This document shows, one piece after another, positions 50,001-53,125 of a stretch of DNA of 64,000 bases (position 1 is its first letter; each line of letters starts with the position of its first letter). Source of the stretch: Wyeomyia smithii. Taxonomy: Eukaryota; Arthropoda; Insecta; Diptera; Culicidae. The notes beneath the pieces are model-generated. The model had not been told where the DNA came from and searched no databases. It worked only from the letters and a program-made list of their open reading frames with translations. The stretch is taken from the NCBI RefSeq assembly GCF_029784165.1, contig NC_073695.1, positions 5,505,683-5,569,682 of the forward strand, read 5' to 3'. The translations under genes and the position numbers were made by a program.

Positions 50001-52418
50001 AAAATACACGCAGTCGGTCATCATCCGCCTCTTCCGGATCCACATCGTCCGATCTGAGTTATTCACCCGCCCAACGGGACCCTGACAGATATCGTGACAT
50101 ACTCGAAAAGGCTACGAAACAAAAAAAAATTAAAACATCTCGATCTCCATCCAAGGGAAAGCATAACTCATCGTCTTCCCGTTCGCCCCGCTCTCCAGAA
50201 CGGGTGACAAAACAATGCAGTCCTCCTCCGAGCCATGCGCAGCAGCAACATCGAGAATGCACACCGTCGTCGTCACCTCCGGCCCGACAGGAAACGATTT
50301 CTCGCTCAAGATCTTCGTCAAAGAAACGCGAACATGGAACACCTCCGCTGGTAAATGCACCGACAATGAGCAAGAAACCGAAAGCTCGATCACGTTCGCC
50401 AGCGATGAAAAAACGTAGAGATTGCACACCACCTCCGATTCCGCCACCTAAATCGAGCGACGCCAGGCCATCTGCTCCCAAACAGGATCGAGAACAAACT
50501 CCTGAGCACAGCAGAAGAGAGAGTGCCAGTCGTGTGCGAACCCATTCTCCAGAAACGAGAAGCAAATCGCCGAAACATTCGCCCCCTTTAACGAACGATA
50601 AACCCAAGTCAGCCAAAAAATCTAAGAAAAAGGTACCGCACGTAGTGCAACCAGTTGTGAAACTTCAATCTCCAGCCTCGTCATCGTCAGATTCGGAAAA
50701 CTCCAATACGCAAGATCAACCTAACAAATCCAACAGGAAAGATCGGTCTGATCATTTGGATGCGTTCCTACCGTCTTACGGAGACAACCGCGAAGACAAA
50801 GACCTCTGTCTGCTGAATGCGTTGAAAAACGATTTAGCCGCTAAGGCAAAGCAATGTCTTGAAAAGAAAAAATCCGTTTCGGAAATGTCCAGCAAGGGTG
50901 ATCCTTCGGAGGTAGGTCCTCCACGGGTGGGCGAAAGTCGTGAACGTAGTATTCAGATTCAGCAGTCCAAAACGGCTGCTAACCTAGCAGCCGTCAACAC
51001 GGTCACCGCGGTTGGTAGTGGTAGAGGAATCGAATTCAGTACCGAGCCTCAGGCTCCGCAGACGCAGGAGCCCCCTAGAAAGAAGGACTCCCCCGTCCAC
51101 AGTAATCACAGCGGTGGGAACAGTGCTGGCGTTGACACGCTCAGCAGCTGTATGAAAACCAACCAGATCAAGAAAGATATCCACGATATTTTAACCACTG
51201 TCAGTGCATGCCGCATGGAGGATAACAAAAGCAACAGCGTTGCTGTAAGTCTGGCCAAAAGTACGATTTTGAGCGCAGTTGATAGCATTTTGAAAGAGAA
51301 AATTTCCGGCGCTATTGAAGCGGCAAACCCAAGAAAGTCCCGCAGTACTTCCAAATCACGATCGAGGTCACGTTCCAGATCTCATAGGTATGCTTATTCT
51401 ATCTTGATTTATGAAGAAAACAAAATATTACCCTACAACTTTTTACAGATCCCGTAGCTACAGCAGCTCCAGTTCCAGCTCTCGCAGTTCCCGCTCGCGC
51501 AGTCGTTCATCTCGATCACGTTCGCGATCCAGTCGCGACAGCAGTCACTCCCGCTCGCACAGCAGCACGTCCCGTTCCCGGTCCAGAACGCCACCTCCGC
51601 GCCGTTCTCGCTCGCCATCAATACCACGTCGAGCCGGTTCTCCCAGTTTCCTAGACAGACGCCGAATCACCAGGTAGGTGCAATTGCATGCTAAAAGTTA
51701 AAGTTTTTAGGTTGTCCAATTATCTTTTTGTCTATATGAATACTTTAATTTACGTTGATTATCGTTTCATTTCTTTTTTGGTTTAGCTCGCGAACGCGCA
51801 AATCGCGTGGTAGATCCAGCAGTAGCTCTAGCTCTAGTAGCAGATCGAGTAGTTCCGATCGTTCCGCAAGGAGGCGAAGGCGAAGATAGATCAGTCGATC
51901 TATCGCCTCTAGATTTCTTCATTTTCGATGCGCTTTCTAAGCACTTTACTGTGTTTCTATGACATTAGAAACGCTATTCATAATAAGCTTTTTATTCAGT
52001 TTTCATTTACATTTTGACGGAGTGCAGATTGTGTTGATTTGTAGAATTATTTTCAGTTTATTCCTAAGTTAAAATTACATTTGGTTTCACTGAATCAAAG
52101 CTTGAAGATGTAGCACCGTTTATTGTTTGTTGTCCTGAAATGTACCGAAATCAGTTACCTTTTATACATTGTTGTTCCTAGCATTGCGGTGAGTTTAGTG
52201 TTCTTTTTTAAAAAGAGTTCATGGAAGGAGTCGTAGAATTGCATTCACTCAAGACGCGTTTCATTTCTATTTAATTATTCTGCTCACACGGAAACACCGA
52301 CAGTGCCAGGAAACGTCCAATCCCATATCGTCGGCCGACTCCGTCGTCTCAATCGAGTGGCAGCAGTTACAACAGTTGCAGCCGCTCACGATCTCGAAGT
52401 CGTAGCAAAAGTGGTTAG
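5015..52418 (+). CDS. Srrm234: Srrm2/3/4-family SR-related splicing factor (cwf21 + RS repeats + eMIC)
   Basis: Exons (coding): 5015-5256, 16876-16980, 40875-41327, 41407-41469, 47085-47232, 48556-48611, 48673-51387, 51449-51673, then alternative last exon 51787-51889 or 52304-52418. All junctions are GT-AG and keep frame, giving 1369 or 1373 codons. The N-terminus MYNGIGLTTPRGSGTNG and the acidic/basic helical segment around residues 58-100 (LDHERKRKIEVKCAELEE, then LSQEEVRAKVELYRSKLM) are the cwf21 domain that contacts the spliceosome. Residues about 110-350 are charged Lys/Glu/Arg-rich. Exon 7 (905 codons) is RS/SP-rich and contains a conserved-looking island near DHLDAFLPSYGDNRED. Exon 8 is almost pure RS ending SPSFLDRRRIT. 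It acts in nuclear pre-mRNA splicing. Introns 1 and 2 (11.6 and 23.9 kb) host nested genes and transposons. Drosophila CG7971/Srrm234 is the expected orthologue. Confidence 0.9.
5253..5267 (+). repeat. Target-site duplication, left copy (contains Srrm234 5' splice site)
   Basis: AAGGGTGAGTGATAT, 15 bp, matches 9595-9609 exactly. It spans the last four exon-1 bases and the donor GTGAGT. The element's T-run (its poly(A) tail on the minus strand) starts directly after it. Confidence 0.9.
5727..9404 (-). CDS. LINE ORF2: endonuclease-reverse transcriptase-RNase H (1225 aa)
   Basis: The intact polyprotein begins with an APE-like endonuclease (IIQWNCRSL near residue 14, GDFNSHGTAWG near 142, GSDHLPISI near 218). 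The reverse transcriptase follows at about 430-720 with SYRPIAML, the FLDITGAFDSVS motif A, GLPQGSCLSP motif B and the catalytic RQLADDCVVS motif C. An RNase H domain (FFTDGSVMDGQSGYG, then AELAAIHNSL, FSDSLSSIEAL and WVPSHCSIPGNEEAD) lies at about 940-1070. A Cys-rich C-terminus (CECGGYEDIDHIVFVCP) closes it. The ATG overlaps the ORF1 stop by 8 nt (ATGTCTAA). It copies element RNA into DNA at a nicked target. The reading frame has no stop or frameshift, so the protein could be active, although the element cannot supply ORF1 itself. Confidence 0.92.
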   Translation of the reverse strand: MSNSDSRSDESTTRIIQWNCRSLIPKLDKFKLLLHDSKCDIFALSETWLSTDTTIAVQDFNIIRLDRGNSYGGVLLGIKKCYPFFRIPLPAIDAIEIVACHITIAGKGLTVASVYIPPRAVINRLQLSRITELLPTPRLILGDFNSHGTAWGASRDDSRAVLTESFLDDFDMTLLNIPGLATRIARPPIRESTLDLSMCSSSMALDCKWENIHDPHGSDHLPISISIMSRLHSATTVEVEYDLTRNIDWEKFSYTISQGLETTDELSPSDEYNFLATLVLDSALQSQKRPAPENKLKIRPNKQWWDKECTEMKKALKASYIAFRDGGSIELYDQFRELEINQSKLHKLKKRSYWQSFMSTLPRDASMSYLWNTARKMRNRFDSNEANEYSERWIYDFAKKVCPDAVPSQQKFSDTTAFEEPEFTMLEFSIALASCKNKAPGPDRIKFNLMKNLPDSAKIRFLKLFNKLIRNNMIPKAWRQVKIIAIKKPDKPAADHRSYRPIAMLSCIRKLLEKMILRRLDNWAESTNQLSETQFGFRRGKGPNDCLALLATEAEMALGSKQQMTSVFLDITGAFDSVSIEILSEKLRQRGFSPILRNFLINLLSEKHSLFNHGSSTITRTSYMGLPQGSCLSPLLYNFYISDIDTCLTDGCTMRQLADDCVVSVTASLAADMKNSLQNTLDNLTVWASCLGIEFSLEKTEMVVFSKKRPPPRFGLVLSGRPITQSPSFKYLGVWYDSKCTWEKHVNYLKQRCQPRINFLRMVTGTSWGAHPEDLIRLYQTTILPAIEYGSICFRGVAASHMLKLERIQYRCLRIALGCMQSTHTMSLEVIAGILPLKERLFELAFRFLIRSEIANPMLIANYEKCLEVVQKPCMSVYQRFMSMEINPSVVAPSHEISTSLNNSSVVFDLTMKQEIHGIPDHLKPTVVPSIFSAKFGHLPKQNSFFTDGSVMDGQSGYGVFNTDHRISRKLAQPCSIYVAELAAIHNSLRIIELKTPDNYFIFSDSLSSIEALRSIKPVKHPSYFLPEIRRILEVLVDRSFIICFVWVPSHCSIPGNEEADLLAKRGAIEGEIFDRPITYTEYFHLPRQLALENWQEKWDKDDLGRWMHSISPKVSTKAWFKGLDLTRDFIRVISRLMSNHYVANAHLYRINLVDSNLCECGGYEDIDHIVFVCPKYHRARAKLIDSLRKQKVTFTMQVRDVLASRNPALVIPIYDFLRDIKYRI
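9397..9594 (-). pseudogene. C-terminal remnant of LINE ORF1
   Basis: On the minus strand an open frame runs from the element's truncated end through PFKMIVEWIFTTFGLSDSL and KWPLLAFVSFDV to a TAA at 9397-9399 that overlaps the ORF2 start codon. About 65 codons remain, so nearly all of ORF1 was lost on insertion. Confidence 0.75.
9595..9609 (+). repeat. Target-site duplication, right copy (duplicate splice donor)
   Basis: Identical to 5253-5267. It places a second AAGG|GTGAGT donor 4.3 kb downstream of the functional one. Confidence 0.9.
9610..11021. other. Srrm234 intron 1, no gene recognised
   Basis: AT-rich intronic DNA. A G/C-richer patch at 10290-10400 (CCGCGGACTACAC, CCCGGACTACTC) resembles the CGTAGTCCGGGACG patch at 11541-11554, hinting at an older, larger element around the THAP-containing relic. 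Short open frames here show no family resemblance. Confidence 0.4.
11022..11541 (+). mobile_element. Short TIR element carrying a THAP-domain remnant (P-element-like)
   Basis: Inverted ends: TATAGTCACTGTAT (11022-11035) and its reverse complement (11528-11541), followed inward by TTTACTAGTCTGGCGGA on both sides, with a short insertion in the left arm. Between them lies a THAP-like zinc finger. The 520-bp size and loss of any catalytic domain suggest an internal deletion derivative. THAP fingers are the N-terminal DNA-binding domain of P-element transposases, hence the tentative assignment. I see no clean 8-bp target duplication. Confidence 0.55.
11172..11315 (+). pseudogene. THAP zinc-finger fragment
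   Basis: A 47-residue open frame starts MKCVYNKCNSNW and contains LLRFPKNAEIRGKWLKFCEL. The CxxxxC pair, the RFPK motif and the invariant Trp in GKWLKF are THAP hallmarks. The downstream Cys/His ligand pair is missing because a stop follows FIR, so the finger is incomplete. It sits inside a TIR-bounded element and is probably the relic of a transposase. Confidence 0.6.
12485..13145 (+). pseudogene. RTE-type LINE fragment, 3' part of the reverse transcriptase ORF
   Basis: Plus-strand translation across frameshifts gives SAKTKYMVAGRERD, FEVVDKFVYLGTLVTCDN, LLCYVAWTLKEADRRALGVFERRILRSVLGG and WRKSMNHEVYQAY. These match the region downstream of the RT core in the RTE copy at 53.1-59.6 kb (FVYLGSLVTADND, RALGVFERKVLRTICGG, WRRQMNHELHQ). 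Several in-frame stops and frameshifts make it dead. The 5' part is absent. Confidence 0.7.
13146..14731. other. Intron 1, no gene; solo piggyBac-like end and homopolymer
   Basis: The string GGCACTAGAGGGTTAA at 13205-13220 matches the right end of the TTAA-flanked MITE at 28.7 kb, but no left partner is visible. A run of 17 G lies at 14031-14047 and a T run at about 14071-14084. Open frames across 13926-14554 look like noise. Confidence 0.4.
14031..14047 (+). repeat. Poly(G) tract, 17 nt
   Basis: Uninterrupted G run preceded by GGACGGGGTT. Such tracts are error-prone in sequencing and can form quadruplexes; length may be inexact. Confidence 0.8.
14732..16770 (+). repeat. Large diverged tandem-repeat element
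   Basis: A phrase set recurs: AATAGGGTCTTATGGGG, CTTTCATTTGACACTA, AATCGGTTCAGCCATCTC, GAGAAAAGTGAGTGAG and CATTTTTAAACATAAC. A higher-order unit appears twice: TAACTTTTGAACCACATATC occurs near 15005 and 15720, and TTTTAAACATAACAGGCAAAG near 15300 and 16170. The block starts near CCACCTAGCGGTCAGACC and ends after a CA microsatellite (16617-16650) with CCTTTCTAGGAGAAAGG. No coding capacity is seen. I recognise this repeat type as common in Aedes, but it needs a repeat-library check. Confidence 0.7.
16981..17340. other. Start of Srrm234 intron 2; no feature
   Basis: Begins with the donor GTAAGTACC and is otherwise AT-rich. It probably includes the 3' end of nested gene A transcripts (minus strand). 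No poly(A) signal could be assigned with confidence. Confidence 0.4.
17355..18936 (-). CDS. Nested gene A: SAM-like plus LFPTE-domain protein (350 aa)
   Basis: Three minus-strand exons with GT-AG introns: 18936-18801, 18459-18323 and 18134-17355. The first ATG (MTLNNSQHQPVENF) is used; upstream in-frame sequence lacks ATG. Residues about 25-90 (VRNEWGLKVATLNRLM, then CLEVIEERDLNDIF and IGQKILLRHRLREW) have the helical pattern of a SAM domain. After a Ser/Asn-rich linker, residues about 190-310 form a second domain: PIRITPEALQSFLQ, WVLNCF, VEPFLIYNIAFTHALMRHYAE, VQLFPTE, TGKLYDRYVNQRLRYK. The same pairing occurs in lineage-expanded insect proteins of unknown function. Nothing identifies a catalytic activity. 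A DNA- or protein-binding regulatory role is a guess. It lies antisense in intron 2 of Srrm234 and is paralogous to gene B at 26.5 kb. Confidence 0.8.
19140..19270 (-). promoter_or_regulatory. Putative promoter of nested gene A with GAGA-like tracts
   Basis: About 200-330 bp upstream of the gene A start codon lie CTCGCTCTCGCTCTC (near 19164), a CG-rich patch GCGCGAACGGTCCGCGCGC and another GAGAGA run. Alternating GA tracts of this sort bind GAGA factor in flies. A similar CTCTCGCCGCGCG patch lies upstream of gene B near 27801. Assignment rests on position and composition only. Confidence 0.3.
19271..20309. other. Intron 2 DNA between gene A and a MITE; no gene
   Basis: Contains an ATA-rich triplet run (19301-19313) and a short CAGGCAGGC repeat (19688-19716). 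Open frames here are short and show no resemblance to known proteins. Confidence 0.45.
20310..21196. mobile_element. TA-flanked MITE (887 bp) with GGGGTGAAATTGATCA ends
   Basis: Terminal inverted repeats of about 25 bp match at about 23 positions. Left starts CCATGGAACGGGGTGAAATT and right, reverse complemented, starts CCGTGGAATGGGGTGAAATT. TA dinucleotides flank both ends (20308-20309 and 21197-21198). The end motif recurs inside at about 20510-20527 and just inside the right end. No ORF is present. TA duplication points to Tc1/mariner-type mobilisation. Confidence 0.75.
22702..22900 (+). mobile_element. tRNA-derived SINE, copy 1
   Basis: A polymerase III A box (GCTGGTCTCGAGGTACG) and B box (GGTTCGAGTCT, 22752-22762) have tRNA spacing. 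A tRNA-like anticodon stem-loop lies between them (TGGC, loop CTAACAA, GCCA). The body continues GACTGTTAGTGTTAGTAGGA and CAGAAGGTCAAGTTCCGAC, matching copy 2 at 26.1 kb. It interrupts the Penelope-like relic. Confidence 0.8.
22926..23298. repeat. GCGGAT minisatellite element with inverted ends
   Basis: Arrays of GCGGATGCGGAT with AGATGTT variants occur at about 22955-23072 and 23215-23285. The outer edges GGGATGTTACGGAT (22927) and ATCCGTTACATCCC (about 23284) are inverted with one mismatch. A second CCGTAGCATCCC lies at 23070. A non-autonomous element built from a hexamer satellite fits best. Confidence 0.6.
24850..25860 (+). repeat. Tandem GGAAGTCGCC-type repeat block, locus 1
   Basis: Phrases recur at irregular spacing: TTTTCAGAAACCGGAAGT, CCCATATTGGGTGGTATT, GAAGTCGCCATCTTGGATTT. 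They are followed by CACCATAGAAATATTTCTTG, AAATTTGGTTCCATTTGCTTG and similar phrases. The same two-part composition occurs at 29.6-30.2 kb in the same orientation. No ORF is seen. I recognise it as a frequent Aedes-type repeat, without a family name. Confidence 0.65.
26066..26250 (+). mobile_element. tRNA-derived SINE, copy 2
   Basis: A box ATGGTCTCGGGGTACG and B box GGTTCGAGTCT (26115-26125). The anticodon arm is CTGGC, loop CTCACAA, GCCAG, which would read CAC (valine-like). The downstream body matches copy 1 (GACTGTTAGTGTCAGTAGGA, CAGAAGGTCGAGTTCCGA). Fewer mutations in the tRNA-like part than in copy 1. Confidence 0.82.
26485..27543 (-). CDS. Nested gene B: SAM-like plus LFPTE-domain protein (314 aa)
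   Basis: Two minus-strand exons: 27543-27411 and 27296-26485, with a 114-nt GT-AG intron. The ATG chosen (MSDKDSLEPEG) is the better of two in-frame ATGs because its sequence aligns with gene A. Residues about 22-90 (INEWGMQRSSLNRMI, CLEVIQDAELNELF, LGQKIVFKHKVREL) form the SAM-like part. A basic PRKRRR patch follows, which may be a nuclear localisation signal. The C-terminal domain has PIRISPDGLRQLLQ, WVLSYF, VEQFLVYNIMFSHRLMRHYA, TQLFPTE and GKLMDRWANQRMRHK, ending RTFAEMS shortly before the stop. About half of that domain is identical to gene A. The intron that splits gene A after its SAM-like part is absent here. It lies antisense in Srrm234 intron 2; function unknown. Confidence 0.8.
27544..28660. 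other. Upstream region of nested gene B; no other gene
   Basis: CTCTCGCCGCGCG near 27801 and GAGAGAACGG near 27865 could be promoter elements of gene B (minus strand), similar in kind to those upstream of gene A. Other open frames are short and unlike known proteins. Confidence 0.35.
28661..28799. mobile_element. piggyBac-like MITE (139 bp, TTAA target duplication)
   Basis: Perfect 13-bp inverted ends CCCTCTAGTGCCC (28661-28673) and GGGCACTAGAGGG (28787-28799) are flanked by TTAA on both sides (28657-28660 and 28800-28803). TTAA duplication is the signature of piggyBac transposition. No ORF. Confidence 0.85.
29040..30190 (+). repeat. GGAAGTCGCC-type repeat block, locus 2, with degenerate flank
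   Basis: From about 29640 it repeats the order seen at 24.9-25.9 kb: GATTTTTAGCTTCTGTGC, GTGTTTAGCCTGTTTCCAGAAACCGGAAATCG, then CAAACCACCATTCGAAATA and AAATTTGGTTCCGTTTGCTTG. The part at 29040-29600 has similar codon-free, phrase-like sequence (GATGCCGGAAGTTCCAGAAA). No coding capacity. Confidence 0.55.
30450..31260 (-). pseudogene. Degenerate coding fragment, possibly from a DNA transposon
   Basis: Minus-strand frames give VEHVQENYENVSKIWSKLEL (30451-30645) and, further 5', VMNVCSECVSVIHPGK joined after a frameshift to ENLLDVKNGLRSRMARDEVD and KRKGNRPQTYGG. A CxxC followed by HPGK suggests a zinc-binding N-terminus of a transposon-type protein. Frames are broken. I do not recognise the family with certainty. 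Confidence 0.3.
31701..32315. mobile_element. MITE (615 bp) with 28-bp TIRs and TAAA duplication
   Basis: The left end starts CTGCCGGTACCCGGATAACT and the right end, reverse complemented, CTGCCGGTACCCGCATAACT. 27 of 28 positions match. The 4-bp TAAA at 31697-31700 is repeated at 32316-32319. The motif GGGACA...GCGGGTAC recurs inside at about 31918 and 32140. No ORF. The superfamily is uncertain. Confidence 0.82.
32690..33733 (-). pseudogene. Tc1/mariner transposase, inactivated
   Basis: The minus strand starts MASKQEEQRVKILLAQLENP and continues across frameshifts with STVTYILKLFGDRLSTARK and AANYKRNPNLSIKYV (paired helix-turn-helix DNA-binding domain). GHMYVWSKKRHF, ECLENRLPPFLKQHKRP and LFWSDLASCHNGKKEIEWYD (second catalytic Asp) follow. 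The third acidic region reads SSDFRSIEQN, then a stop where Trp is expected, and the protein ends QFGFGKPK. Multiple frameshifts and stops show that it is dead. The order and motifs are typical of insect mariner-group transposases. Confidence 0.8.
33788..37048. mobile_element. TA-flanked TIR element (3.3 kb) with GTAGGTAAAGACGGACAC ends
   Basis: Inverted ends of 25 bp: left begins GGGAAAAGTAGGTAAAGACG and right, reverse complemented, GGGGAAAGTAGGTAAAGACG, one mismatch. TA flanks both ends (33786-33787, 37049-37050). Related phrases recur inside each end (GGGAAAGACGGACACTTGGGG at about 33990; GTGTGTCCGTCTTGCCCG at about 36866; GTGTCCATCTTACCCGC at about 37008). The middle has no transposase but contains a LINE fragment (34521-34952). 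Confidence 0.75.
34521..34952 (-). mobile_element. LINE 3'-end fragment with 10-bp target duplication
   Basis: ACTTTCAGTT at 34511-34520 is repeated at 34953-34962. A T run of about 20 nt (34519-34538) is the poly(A) tail of a minus-oriented insertion. The minus strand encodes the end of an RNase-H-bearing LINE ORF2: TGHCPAL-like text with frameshifts, then HLLCFCGALASSRF and STPYQVWSTNP. It is a short, 5'-truncated insertion within the larger TIR element. Confidence 0.75.
37230..37430. repeat. ACATGTTAC/CACGTGTTAC palindromic simple repeat
   Basis: Dense repeats of TGTAACATGTTACAT, TCACGTGTTACAT and variants, largely self-complementary. A related piece (GTTACGTGTTACATGA) lies at 37857. Such a tract can extrude hairpins. 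No gene. Confidence 0.6.
37431..39118. other. Intron 2 DNA; simple repeats, no gene recognised
   Basis: Includes a TTCG/CTCG/CTTG tetranucleotide run (38445-38484) and a duplicated phrase CCACTCTGT(A/T)CCG (37911 and 38071). Overlapping open frames at 38262-38640 arise from the tetranucleotide run and look spurious. Confidence 0.4.
39119..40216 (+). CDS. Putative nested intronic gene: 365-aa Lys- and Gln/His-rich protein
   Basis: A single uninterrupted frame of 365 codons starts MKKLSPADKFRRRLAAMKKA and ends SEFSVL, TAG. Residues 1-45 and 100-135 are Lys/Arg-rich (KNKNYFSKRKAAINNNKKR). A Cys cluster CCCQCAC lies near 158, and residues 165-290 are Gln/His/Pro-rich (QQEQEHQQQHHYQNQ). No transposon or enzyme domain is seen. 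It lies in Srrm234 intron 2 on the same strand. A strong donor-like GAG|GTACGT at 40073-40080 means the natural protein might be spliced there instead of reading to 40216. It could be a nested gene or an unrecognised Srrm234 exon; no obvious acceptor precedes the ATG. Function unknown. Confidence 0.45.
   Translation: MKKLSPADKFRRRLAAMKKAANKSKKDKNFFEHDVRNNDDSKKESSNDVTSEGQENSKITPDSSTNPEEPVPVPQSSPTSSESLTEPKMKSLIHVNKAAKNKNYFSKRKAAINNNKKRYMKKLRRLQHLQAHHPALYFPSKFRQLSLNQHHGPNTKQCCCQCACSLNNNQPRLHQHPQQHENPSEQQYQQSKSLAAYQNSSRFGLLSIRPPESESTQIAPETSSGSSRTCGPPGFDFPPSNCYFYQQEQEHQQQHHYQNQCHQIHNRHHQLPQHRRPQGRHLTQCLPRPFQPRESSFRTVPPAGAPIPFCTQEMHSVVRYVRKKKAANRMICRCARGVGFLITRLCEIMRRKLRRDRDKSEFSVL
40217..40874. 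other. End of Srrm234 intron 2; no gene
   Basis: AT-rich, ending with the acceptor TCTAATTACAG before exon 3. Nothing else identified. Confidence 0.5.
41470..42940. other. Start of Srrm234 intron 4; no gene
   Basis: Intron 4 runs 41470-47084. This part is AT-rich without recognisable repeats or coding sequence. Confidence 0.45.
42950..45300 (+). mobile_element. Ty3/Gypsy relic: gag start and pol end, interrupted
   Basis: A TGGCGAC primer-binding-site motif (43076-43082) precedes MAEDRVDQQQRNSRNDSQD (43107). After a frameshift, SSNITEFVFDKQNKVTFGRW and FNRNQDLFENDTDEG match the gag of the element at 61 kb. More gag follows in broken frames (FTCLQIVKCKSND, HFKCLIFAND) to about 43600. Beyond a LINE fragment the plus strand resumes near 44700 with FKPGDAVHAQVH and LTVFLDEFGLQRELNVVDAV, the C-terminal end of pol. 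Protease, RT and integrase core are deleted. CAAGGCAACCAGTG near 42951 and 45161 may be remnants of the two LTRs. Confidence 0.6.
43608..44700 (-). pseudogene. LINE fragment: RNase H and C-terminus
   Basis: Minus strand, several frames: ANICIFSDSQAVLKAL (RNase H), a WVPDTGTL / GIEAMKKP remnant of the usual WVPGHxGIxGNExAD, then WAFNWSLSKYHLKKLGKL, CHFCRPENEISEHLLCECAC and FIRSVVPDCD. A T run at about 43609-43618 could be the 3' tail. It sits between the gag and pol parts of the Gypsy relic, so it probably inserted there. Dead. Confidence 0.6.
45301..47084. other. Rest of Srrm234 intron 4; no gene
   Basis: Very AT-rich, with polypyrimidine stretches (46090-46200, 46250-46300, 46440-46560). 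Ends with the acceptor TATGTAAAG before exon 5. No coding sequence or repeat identified. Confidence 0.45.
47233..48555. other. Srrm234 intron 5; no gene
   Basis: Starts with GTACGTTAC and ends CCAACAG. AT-rich with pyrimidine runs. No features beyond splice signals are recognised. Confidence 0.5.
51787..51889 (+). other. Srrm234 proximal alternative last exon (non-eMIC)
   Basis: The acceptor TTTGGTTTAG (ending 51786) joins exon 8 in frame and encodes an SRTRKSRGRSSSSS-type tail ending RRRRRR and TAG. This tail is RS-rich but lacks the conserved PIPYRRPTP motif. The intron before it is only 113 nt. Retaining that intron would end translation one codon after RRRIT, a third possible C-terminus. 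Confidence 0.7.
52304..52418 (+). other. Srrm234 distal alternative last exon completing the eMIC domain
   Basis: The acceptor CACCGACAG (ending 52303) is in the same phase as the proximal exon. Joined to exon 8 it reads RRRIT then SARKRPIPYRRPTPS, followed by a Ser/Arg tail ending SRSKSG and TAG. That junction string is the hallmark of the eMIC domain of SRRM3/SRRM4 and fly Srrm234, which is needed for recognition of short neural microexons. The exon lies 415 nt beyond the proximal stop. Its polypyrimidine tract is weak, consistent with regulated use. Confidence 0.8.
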
Positions 52419-53108
52419 ATCTGTTGACTATCGCCACGATGAAAAAGAAATTGTATCGAAGCTCGATCCGTGCGACTGTCGAGAGTATTTTAAGGTACAC
52501 AAATGAAAAATCAAAAACAATCAATTGAAAGCAAGCATCCGGCTACCAGATGATGGTAATAATAACTAATATTATTAACCGAGATACTCATTAAGTTTCA
52601 AACTGATTTTAACTAGTCACCAAAACATATTCTCTCTCAAAACTTTACAACATTCCAACTAACAAACTTCTCCGAATTTTGGGCTTTATTGAGGTTCCTT
52701 AAAGCTTTGAGTTTCCTTAAAGCTTTCTGGAATTGATCTTGATTCTTTCCATCTAGTCATTCTTTTAGGTGCAATGGAACACATATAATATCGATTTTAT
52801 TACTACTAGTCAAATACGTCTAATTTATTTATTTATTCTAAAGACCTAATCATTTTCATCGCTAGTTTAACTCATATCATTTTGCAAAACATGAATTTCG
52901 TTGTCATAAAGATTAACTAGTATTCAATGGTAAATACAATGTGATTAACAGAATACATTAACTCCGTCTAGAGTATTTGAGCAATCCGAAAAAATCCACT
53001 AATTACTAACTAAATTCATACTAGCATACTAACCATCATTCCTTGTCGTATGACACTTTTAATTTAAATTTGAAGCTCTCTTTAAACTCTCAGTTTTCAC
53101 AATCACAC
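52419..53108. other. Srrm234 distal 3' UTR/flank
   Basis: AT-rich DNA after the distal stop codon. No canonical AATAAA is obvious close by. It ends at the RTE element's left edge. Confidence 0.4.
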
Positions 53109-53125
53109 TTACCTTACCTTACCAG

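Noticed and set aside
49576..50616. Long minus-strand frames opposite Srrm234 exon 7
   Set aside because: Antisense of RS/SP-rich codons; no independent motif or start context.
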